Source of the DNA: Nostoc sp. CHAB 5715
GTDB taxonomy: Bacteria > Cyanobacteriota > Cyanobacteriia > Cyanobacteriales > Nostocaceae
Direction of reading: 5' to 3'
Assembly: GCF_020829685.1 (NCBI RefSeq)
Contig: NZ_JAIVFR010000123.1
Location: 1 to 10,716, forward strand
DNA: 10,716 bases
Shown in pieces: positions 6,214 to 10,716 of the stretch (the first letter of the stretch is position 1; each line of letters begins with the position of its first letter). Under the pieces are notes generated by a model. That model did no database searches. It was not told the origin of the DNA and worked only from the letters and a program-made list of their open reading frames with translations. The position numbers and the translations under genes were made by a program.

Positions 6214-7150
6214 AAACAACCAATTGCAATTACGCACAGATATTCCCATTCCTGAACCACCACAGGGAGAAGTCTTGGTGCGCGTCTTGCGTGCAGGTAT
6301 CTGTAACACTGACTTGGAACTGCTCAGAGGCTACTATCCCTACACTGGTATTTTAGGTCATGAATTTGTCGGTGTTGTCGTACAAGGGCCAGAACACCTA
6401 GTTAACCAACGCGTCGTTGGGGAAATCAACGCTGTTTGTGGGCATTGTCGGTTTTGTCGTAGTAAACAACCAACTCACTGCGAAAATCGCACAGTTCTAG
6501 GTATTGTCAACCGGAATGGAGCCTTTAGTGAATATCTCTGTTTGCCGATAGAGAACTTACATTTAGTACCTGATAATGTGCCAACAGAAGTAGCAACATT
6601 TACTGAACCTATAGCAGCAGCTTTGGAAATTCAGCAGCAAGTGTCATTGCATCCAAATGATCGGGTGCTAGTAGTTGGAGATGGTAAACTAGGGCAGTTA
6701 GTAGCCCAGACACTTGCTCTAACTGGCTGTGAACTCTTAGCTGTGGGTCGTCATCGAGACAAACTCGCTAATTTAGAGGCACGGGGGATAAAAACGAGTC
6801 TAGCCGACACTGTTACAGACCGATATTTTGATATCTCAGTAGAATGTACTGGCAACCCAGAAGGATTTGCGATCGCCCGTCGCGCCCTACGTCCCCGTGG
6901 TACGCTTGTACTGAAAAGTACTTATTCTGGCAAGCTCAACCTAGATGCTTCCTCGTTAGTAGTAGATGAAATCACCCTTATCGGCTCCCGTTGCGGCCCC
7001 TTTCCCCTAGCCCTCCAGCTACTAGCCGCAGGACAAGTTGACGTGCAACCTCTCATTCAGGCTTCATACCCTCTCATTGAAGGGCTTGCGGCTTTTGAAC
7101 ACGCTCAGAGTCGCGGTGTTTTAAAGATATTGTTAGAGATTGGTCAATAG
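6194..7150 (+). CDS. Zinc-binding alcohol dehydrogenase-like (MDR superfamily) oxidoreductase
   Basis: The 318-residue product belongs to the medium-chain dehydrogenase/reductase superfamily. Catalytic zinc ligands are visible as C38 in RAGICNTDLELLRG, H56-E57 in GHEFVGVV and E138 in FTEPIAAAL. The structural zinc site is C82, C85, C88 and C96 in CGHCRFCRSKQPTHC. The nucleotide-binding turn is VVGDGKLGQLVA (160-171). It is shorter than classical ADHs (about 340-350) and resembles the compact cyanobacterial MDR-like group; the substrate is unknown. I chose the ATG at 6194 (MKGLWLENN) because the family starts there; the longer frame from 6032 is translated repeat. There is no good Shine-Dalgarno: a GGAG lies about 18 bases upstream within the hairpin repeat. 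Its original upstream region has apparently been replaced by the repeat. Confidence 0.88.
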   Translation: MKGLWLENNQLQLRTDIPIPEPPQGEVLVRVLRAGICNTDLELLRGYYPYTGILGHEFVGVVVQGPEHLVNQRVVGEINAVCGHCRFCRSKQPTHCENRTVLGIVNRNGAFSEYLCLPIENLHLVPDNVPTEVATFTEPIAAALEIQQQVSLHPNDRVLVVGDGKLGQLVAQTLALTGCELLAVGRHRDKLANLEARGIKTSLADTVTDRYFDISVECTGNPEGFAIARRALRPRGTLVLKSTYSGKLNLDASSLVVDEITLIGSRCGPFPLALQLLAAGQVDVQPLIQASYPLIEGLAAFEHAQSRGVLKILLEIGQ

Positions 7151-7152
7151 TG

Positions 7153-7180
7153 ATTGGGCATTGGGCATTGGGCATTGGGC
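7153..7180. repeat. Heptanucleotide array ATTGGGC (4 copies)
   Basis: Four exact tandem copies start two bases after the dehydrogenase stop codon. They form the first half of a two-part array whose second half is C-rich (7210-7279). The junction sequence ATAGTTATT is shared with the array at 8719-8872. Confidence 0.9.
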
Positions 7181-7209
7181 ATAGTTATTCTTCTCTACTC
7201 CTCTGCTTC

Positions 7210-7279
7210 CCCCACTCCCCACTCCCCACTCCCCACTCCCCACTCCCCACTCCCCACTCCCCACTCCCCACTCCCCACT
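7210..7279. repeat. Heptanucleotide array CCCCACT (10 copies)
   Basis: Ten exact heptamers run with strict 7-base periodicity between the converging dehydrogenase gene (+) and the small membrane protein gene (-). The C-rich strand can pair partly with the ATTGGGC array just before it, so the transcript could fold there and may help end transcription of both genes. Frames across it on either strand are translated repeat and not genes. Confidence 0.92.
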
Positions 7280-7285
7280 CCCTAA

Positions 7286-7573
7286 CTAATACAGATAAGG
7301 ATTCGTCTTCGGTTGATAGTCCAAACAATCGATCGCTTCTTCTGTATTGGCAATAGACGGGCGTACAGTACATTTAAGGCGGTAATTGTCGGTAAAAAAT
7401 TGGCAACCACTACAGGGAATTTGATGCATTTGCTTGGCTGTAGTCACACTATCTCGCGCCGCCATCCAGAGACTCAAAACAGCGAGAATAGTCACAGTCC
7501 AAGCAACGACAAAGCAAATGGGGACTAACAAAGGTTGAATTCCATGAATGAGGAAAGATATCAGTTCCAACAC
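7286..7573 (-). CDS. Small membrane protein with four cysteines, unknown function
   Basis: The product has 95 residues. A hydrophobic segment at about 12-37 (IQPLLVPICFVVAWTVTILA and onward) forms one or possibly two membrane helices. The tail IPCSGCQFFTDNYRLKCTV carries a CxxC pair (C54, C57) and two further cysteines (C68, C83), which could bind a metal or iron-sulfur cluster or form disulfides. I believe homologues with this IPCSxCxFF pattern occur across cyanobacteria, but have not searched and know of no function. The start is GTG (7571-7573), supported by AGGA at 7580-7583 with a six-base spacer. It sits downstream of chlG in the same orientation, 83 bp away. Confidence 0.75.
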   Translation of the reverse strand: MLELISFLIHGIQPLLVPICFVVAWTVTILAVLSLWMAARDSVTTAKQMHQIPCSGCQFFTDNYRLKCTVRPSIANTEEAIDCLDYQPKTNPYLY

Positions 7574-7591
7574 AGCATTTCCTGATACAAA

Positions 7592-7639
7592 TTAGGAGCT
7601 AGAAGTATATTAACTCCTAACTCCTACTTCCTAACTTCT
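7592..7639. repeat. AACTCCT-type heptamers with weak inverted repeat
   Basis: AACTCCT occurs twice, followed by ACTTCCT and AACTTCT at a 7-base period (7612-7639). TTAGGAG (7592-7598) and CTCCTAA (7614-7620) form a 7-bp inverted repeat that could fold after chlG on the minus strand, but no clean U-tract follows. The same heptamer family recurs at 10387-10407. Confidence 0.5.
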
Positions 7640-7656
7640 TACTATGGAAGTATAAT

Positions 7657-8703
7657 TCAAACCCCAGCATGACCCAGCGCTAAACCAGTAACGAGCATTC
7701 CTAGAACAAGGAACGGTTGGGCGCTGGCTTGGTACTTAACATCATTCTTCACGGGGTCACGCAAGAAATACATATCCTGTAAGGTGATTTGCGGAATGAT
7801 TAACAGTATTAGTATTGTTGCATACAAATTCTCATGGATGCTGACGAGATAAGCTGCTATCAATCCTTGAAATACATCAATCGTTACTACACAAATCCAT
7901 GCCGCAGTAGTGATGCCAAACATTACGGGTAGTGAATTTAATCCTAGCTGGCGATCGCCTTCTACACTCTTAAAATCATTAACAATGGCAATACCCAATC
8001 CAGCCAAGCTGTAGAACATTGTCAAAATCACGATTGTGGAATTGAGATCGCCAAACAAAGCGTGTCCTGTAGACCAAGGTAGGGTAATATAACTTGCACC
8101 CAAAGCGTAGCTACCTAGCCAACCGTTTTGCTTGAGTTTCAGGGGAGGTGCAGAATAAATGTAGGCGATGAAAGAACCGATAATCGCGATCGCTGTAATT
8201 GTCGGGAATTCATGACCAGACCACACATCCAGCGCAAATGCCAAAGCAATGCCAGCAATTAGTAATACCCAAATCTGAATAATTACCTGGGGTAGGGGAA
8301 TTGCCCCAGAGGGAATCGGGCGATAGGGTTCATTGATGGCATCGATTTCGCGATCGTAGTAGTCATTGAGGATTTGAGTGTAACCTGTCATCAATGGCCC
8401 AGCCAGCAGCATACAGGTTGCTACCTTCAACACATTTTCCAGTGTCCAAGTATAGTTACCAGAAGAAGCCGCACCACAGACTACGCCCCAAATTAGGGGA
8501 ATCCAGGTAATCGGCTTCATTAGCTGCAAACGAATTTTCCAAATTGAAGTTTCCCCAGACGCTGCACCTTTCATCCCCAGCAGTTGCCTAGTTTTTGCAC
8601 TGCGATCGGCAGATGCGTTTGCTTGCTCATTGGAATTATTTGCCACTGAGTCTAGTGCCTCAGCTGGGTTAGGGTCTGGGGTAATGGGAGTTGATTCTGA
8701 CAT
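7657..8703 (-). CDS. chlG: Chlorophyll synthase
   Basis: This integral membrane prenyltransferase of the UbiA superfamily esterifies chlorophyllide a with phytyl or geranylgeranyl diphosphate, the last step of chlorophyll a synthesis, in the thylakoid or associated membranes. The 348-residue length is typical. The two aspartate-rich motifs are present: NDYYDREIDAINEPYRPIPSG beginning at 113 (NDxxDREID at 113-121) and NDFKSVEGDRQLGLNSLPV (242-260). About eight or nine hydrophobic helices run from 65 to 346, after a polar variable N-terminus (1-50) rich in Asn, Ser and Ala. YIYSAPPLKLKQNGW (181-195) is also typical of ChlG rather than bacteriochlorophyll synthase. The ATG at 8703 lacks a clear Shine-Dalgarno, and a repeat array begins 15 bases upstream. 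It follows the Get3d-like ATPase gene by 177 bp. Confidence 0.95.
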   Translation of the reverse strand: MSESTPITPDPNPAEALDSVANNSNEQANASADRSAKTRQLLGMKGAASGETSIWKIRLQLMKPITWIPLIWGVVCGAASSGNYTWTLENVLKVATCMLLAGPLMTGYTQILNDYYDREIDAINEPYRPIPSGAIPLPQVIIQIWVLLIAGIALAFALDVWSGHEFPTITAIAIIGSFIAYIYSAPPLKLKQNGWLGSYALGASYITLPWSTGHALFGDLNSTIVILTMFYSLAGLGIAIVNDFKSVEGDRQLGLNSLPVMFGITTAAWICVVTIDVFQGLIAAYLVSIHENLYATILILLIIPQITLQDMYFLRDPVKNDVKYQASAQPFLVLGMLVTGLALGHAGV

Positions 8704-8718
8704 AATTTTTACTAATTA

Positions 8719-8781
8719 ATTGGGCATTGGGCATTGGGAATTGGGCATTGGGCATCGGGAATTGGGAATTGGGCATTGGGC
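8719..8781. repeat. Heptanucleotide array ATTGGGC/ATTGGGA (9 copies)
   Basis: Nine heptamers (ATTGGGC, ATTGGGA and one ATCGGGA) run without gaps. They lie immediately upstream of chlG, between it and the Get3d-like gene. Their sequence is complementary to the CCCAATT and CCCCATT heptamers at 8838-8872, so this gap can fold back on itself. Confidence 0.9.
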
Positions 8782-8800
8782 ATTAGTTATTTTTTATCTG

Positions 8801-8872
8801 CTTCCCCTGCTTCCCCTGCTTCCCCTGCTCCCTTATCCCCCATTCCCCACTCCCAATTCCCCACTCCCCATT
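8801..8872. repeat. C-rich arrays: CTTCCCCTG x3 and CCCCA(C/T)T heptamers x5
   Basis: Three nonamers CTTCCCCTG (8801-8827) are followed by five heptamers (CCCCATT, CCCCACT, CCCAATT, CCCCACT, CCCCATT; 8838-8872). The array ends eight bases before the stop codon of the Get3d-like gene. Together with 8719-8781 it fills the whole 177-bp gap between the two genes. Confidence 0.88.
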
Positions 8873-8880
8873 CTCATTAC

Positions 8881-9981
8881 TTAAAACGAAATTATCAAAT
8901 AATTATTTTGAAACTTTGCTCCAGCAACGGGTCTGCCACTCAGAGCCGGGGGTAAAGGTATATTCCGTCGCTGGTCTCCGGCTTCTACCGTGACTTCTGG
9001 CCCATATTGGGTAAGCTTGACTTGCTTTTTGTCAAAACCTGGCAAGAATAGGCGTACTTGACGATTGTGAGTGTCTATTTCAATTGGTTTGGGAGCCTGT
9101 AGAGCTTGTGCTTCAAAGCTAGGTAGAGCGTCTATCAGTGGTTGCCAGTCACCTGTTGGCGAGTCGGGAACAACGCTCACAGGTAGGGGAATAAATTCCT
9201 CCGATAGGTTGACATTTGTCTGAGTAGATAGAAGCAAAACACCACCGACAGTTAAACCAATTTGTTGAGCACTACCCCACAAATAACGAGCATTTGCTAC
9301 CTCAATGGGATCTCCTGTGGTAACTAAGAAAGCAGCAAGACGCTTGGGATCAGCAAGAGCGGCTCTCCCCTTTTCTAAGAAATTATTGACTTGGTTAGTA
9401 GGCCCTGCAAAGTTATCTGCTGTCCAGTTGACATTGAAAAAGCTGCTAATGAGCGGCTGAATCAAGGGCGATTCAGTAATCGTTTTCCCCAAATCGGAGT
9501 TGACAAACAATTGCCGAAATCGCCGGATATACCAACTGAGAGATTCTGGCAAACCCAACATTCGCAATGTTAAAGAGTCACCCGTGCCATCGTAGACGAT
9601 CGCATCATATTTGCCACTGGCATCATATTCGCGGATAGCATTGAGTGCGAGGGCGTTGTCCATGCCTGGTAAGACTACCAGTTCTTGACCAAAAACCTCT
9701 TTGAATATGGGCGTGCGGAGATATTGCGCCTCAAGTTTCTTCACTTCGTCCCAGTTGCGTTCTAGTAGTACAGATGCTTGAAACTGGACTACTTGCAAAT
9801 TGGGAGCGATTTCCTGGGGATCGGCAGCAATGGGAGTACCGAGCAGAATTGACAATGTTGGTTCTGCTTGTCCTGCTAGGAGTACGCGCTTGCCTTGACT
9901 TGCCAATAATTTGGCGGCGGCGATCGCAATTTTGGTACGAGCGGTGCCGCCTTTGCCCAAAAATGTCAATATTAGAGCCAT
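8881..9981 (-). CDS. Get3d-type ArsA/GET3 ATPase with C-terminal alpha-crystallin-like domain
   Basis: The 366-residue product is a SIMIBI-class ArsA/GET3-family ATPase. The P-loop is FLGKGGTARTK (7-17): it keeps the signature lysine (K10) of the deviant Walker A but has Arg15 where the second, phosphate-binding lysine of GKGGVGKTT normally sits. VYDGTGDSLTLRMLGLPESL (129-148) is the switch II equivalent of the GET3 DTAPTGHTLR motif. The C-terminus IEIDTHNRQVRLFLPGFDKK and onward (about 300-366) reads as a small alpha-crystallin-like beta domain. This combination is the described feature of Get3d, found in cyanobacteria and plastids; its client is not settled. AGGA at 9990-9993 lies eight bases before the ATG. 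It sits between petP (120 bp upstream) and chlG (177 bp downstream), all in one orientation. It should not be read as an arsenite pump ATPase, since only one ATPase domain is present. Confidence 0.85.
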   Translation of the reverse strand: MALILTFLGKGGTARTKIAIAAAKLLASQGKRVLLAGQAEPTLSILLGTPIAADPQEIAPNLQVVQFQASVLLERNWDEVKKLEAQYLRTPIFKEVFGQELVVLPGMDNALALNAIREYDASGKYDAIVYDGTGDSLTLRMLGLPESLSWYIRRFRQLFVNSDLGKTITESPLIQPLISSFFNVNWTADNFAGPTNQVNNFLEKGRAALADPKRLAAFLVTTGDPIEVANARYLWGSAQQIGLTVGGVLLLSTQTNVNLSEEFIPLPVSVVPDSPTGDWQPLIDALPSFEAQALQAPKPIEIDTHNRQVRLFLPGFDKKQVKLTQYGPEVTVEAGDQRRNIPLPPALSGRPVAGAKFQNNYLIISF

Positions 9982-10101
9982 TATTTGATTCCTATTTTCA
10001 CCGCCGATCTTTTCAACTCCAACTTAGCACTCAACAAAGAATTTCAGCCTGTGCAATAAATTTCAGATACCAAGAAAAACCCGGTTCTGAGTTCTTTACA
10101 A

Positions 10102-10293
10102 CTACACAGGTTTGATTTCATCTTCAAAAAACCAAGTAGAAGTTTTGTCTTCAAACAGCACCACTACACCGATCCCAGCACCATCGGTGACTTTATAGCC
10201 TTGGATGATACCCACTTGTCCTAGTTTTTTTACAACAGAAGCAGAGACGCGATCGCGCAAGCGAAACACTTTAACCTTTTGTCCGATTTCCAT
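10102..10293 (-). CDS. petP: Cytochrome b6f complex subunit PetP
   Basis: This 63-residue protein begins MEIGQKVKV and ends TWFFEDEIKPV, the conserved termini of cyanobacterial PetP (formerly DUF2862). PetP is a small SH3-like protein on the cytoplasmic face of the cytochrome b6f complex that supports its stability and linear electron flow. Basic residues in RLRDRVSASVVKKLGQVG (11-28) and the glycine-rich turn DGAGIGVVV (37-45) fit the family. It has no signal or membrane segment. AGG lies two bases before the ATG at 10293, closer than usual for a Shine-Dalgarno. It is the first gene of the petP, Get3d-like, chlG row on the minus strand and may share a transcript with them. Confidence 0.93.
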   Translation of the reverse strand: MEIGQKVKVFRLRDRVSASVVKKLGQVGIIQGYKVTDGAGIGVVVLFEDKTSTWFFEDEIKPV

Positions 10294-10386
10294 GCCTGAT
10301 TACAATTCAGATAAACCAAGTCTCAGTGTAGCGGAATCCGTGACTCTGCTCTCACAAATTCAGTGGAGATGAGGAAGAAAATTCCC

Positions 10387-10407
10387 AACTTCTAACTTCT
10401 AACTCCT
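10387..10407. repeat. Short AACTTCT/AACTCCT heptamer tract
   Basis: AACTTCT, AACTTCT and AACTCCT follow in tandem in the divergent gap between petP (-) and the Uma2 remnant (+). The units match those at 7612-7639. Confidence 0.6.
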
Positions 10408-10452
10408 GATCTAACAGCTTAAAATTAAATCAACAACCAAACAGGTACAACG

Positions 10453-10625
10453 ATGATGTTTGTCACAGCGCAACAGCTAGAACAGCAGATGCCCGATGCA
10501 ACTCGGTTGTTAAGTGATGAGTCGGAGATGGAAACTTGGTTGCATTGGAACAAAAACAGCTGCTTTGGCAACGGTTGGCGGAACATTTGCGATCGCTAAG
10601 AGTTAATCCAGATAGCTTGAGTTAA
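10453..10625 (+). pseudogene. Internally deleted Uma2-family remnant
   Basis: The plus-strand frame from the ATG at 10453 reads FVTAQQLEQQMPDATRLLSD and then ESEMETWLHW, an N-terminus typical of a second Uma2 subgroup. It stops at 10597-10599 after only 48 codons. From about 10542 a different frame reads ALEQKQLLWQRLAEHLRSLR then VNPDSLS to the stop at 10623-10625, the helical C-terminus typical of the same subgroup. The two ends therefore meet out of frame, and the whole nuclease core (about 170-200 residues in relatives) is missing. The join lies near 10538-10550, where both frames overlap. AGG about nine bases upstream may be the old ribosome binding site. The subgroup assignment rests on remembered family patterns. 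Confidence 0.65.
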
Positions 10626-10643
10626 GCAAATAAGGTAATAATC

Positions 10644-10716
10644 ATGTATCAAACAGATCCCCCCCGTTCACCACAAGAAACCATGCCTACGATGTATGAT
10701 TTAATTTTAAGCTGTT
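10644..10716 (+). CDS. Partial Uma2-family N-terminus at the window edge
   Basis: From the ATG at 10644 the frame reads MYQTDPPRSPQETMPTMYDL then ILSC to the window end. The segment up to PTMYDL matches a Uma2 subgroup in Nostoc that, as I recall it, usually continues with PSEDPEEPG-like residues. Here ILSC follows instead, so the gene may be disrupted at about 10703 or may be a divergent member. AAGG lies about eight bases before the start. It begins 18 bases after the deleted Uma2 remnant in the same orientation. Too little is present to judge function. Confidence 0.5.
   Translation, partial: MYQTDPPRSPQETMPTMYDLILSC

Noticed and set aside
5991..6263. Minus-strand 90-residue frame
   Set aside because: It lies antisense to the kinase remnant and repeat block; its Pro/Ser/Cys-rich translation is repeat sequence.
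7150..7373. Frames of 62-71 residues with repeated Pro-His-Ser or Gly-Val-Gly units on both strands
   Set aside because: They are translations of the CCCCACT heptamer array, which has strict 7-base periodicity and drifts through all frames.
8734..8955. Plus-strand 73-residue frame upstream of chlG
   Set aside because: It is composed of heptamer and nonamer repeats and then antisense of the Get3d-like gene.
8881..9981. Arsenite-pump ATPase ArsA
   Set aside because: There is only one ATPase domain, no arsenic operon nearby and a crystallin-like tail; Get3d fits better.

Overview
The window looks like a chromosomal piece of a filamentous, probably heterocystous (Nostoc/Anabaena-type) cyanobacterium. 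The evidence is chlorophyll synthase and the cytochrome b6f subunit PetP, about a dozen HIP1 octamers (GCGATCGC), many tandem heptanucleotide (STRR-type) arrays between genes, and several Uma2-type genes. The first ~220 bases do not fit. They are very GC-rich, carry a foreign-looking reading frame, and cut a methyltransferase gene in half, so they are most likely a chimeric join rather than part of this genome.

Layout. 1-220: foreign GC-rich fragment. 220-648 (-): 5' part of a SAM methyltransferase. 720-1448 (-): Uma2-family PD-(D/E)XK protein whose C-terminus appears to be overwritten by a palindromic repeat. 1449-2676: 1.2 kb without a convincing gene, holding a heptamer tract, an imperfect inverted-repeat element (1579-1740), an 84-bp tandem repeat (about 1842-2084) and a nested hairpin element with long inverted arms (2272-2586). 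2677-5377 (+): sucrose-phosphate phosphatase, ruvA and bioF. 5527-6213 (+): a sensor kinase gene cut short by a repeat insertion, fused up against a zinc alcohol dehydrogenase-like gene (6194-7150, +). 7286-10293 (-): a small four-cysteine membrane protein, chlG, a Get3d-type ATPase and petP. 10453-10716 (+): two more Uma2 remnants, one with an internal deletion and one cut by the window end.

How the genes relate. petP, the Get3d-like ATPase and chlG lie in the same orientation in that order, a photosynthesis-linked group (b6f subunit, a targeting-factor-like ATPase, and the enzyme that attaches the chlorophyll tail). The SPP-ruvA pair overlaps by one base and is probably translationally coupled; bioF may be read through from it across a repeat tract. 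The rest of the story is repeat activity: four junctions (4071-4198, 6070-6134, 7153-7279, 8719-8872) carry similarly built two-part arrays, a T/G-biased or TCATTAG heptamer array followed by a C-rich array. Repeats have visibly altered coding ends at 702-790 and 6043-6194.

I see no CRISPR array, tRNA, rRNA or intact transposase gene. No new enzymatic system is evident. The least explained objects are the 84-bp repeat that keeps a 28-residue heptad pattern on the minus strand, the 315-bp nested hairpin element, and the four-cysteine membrane protein.
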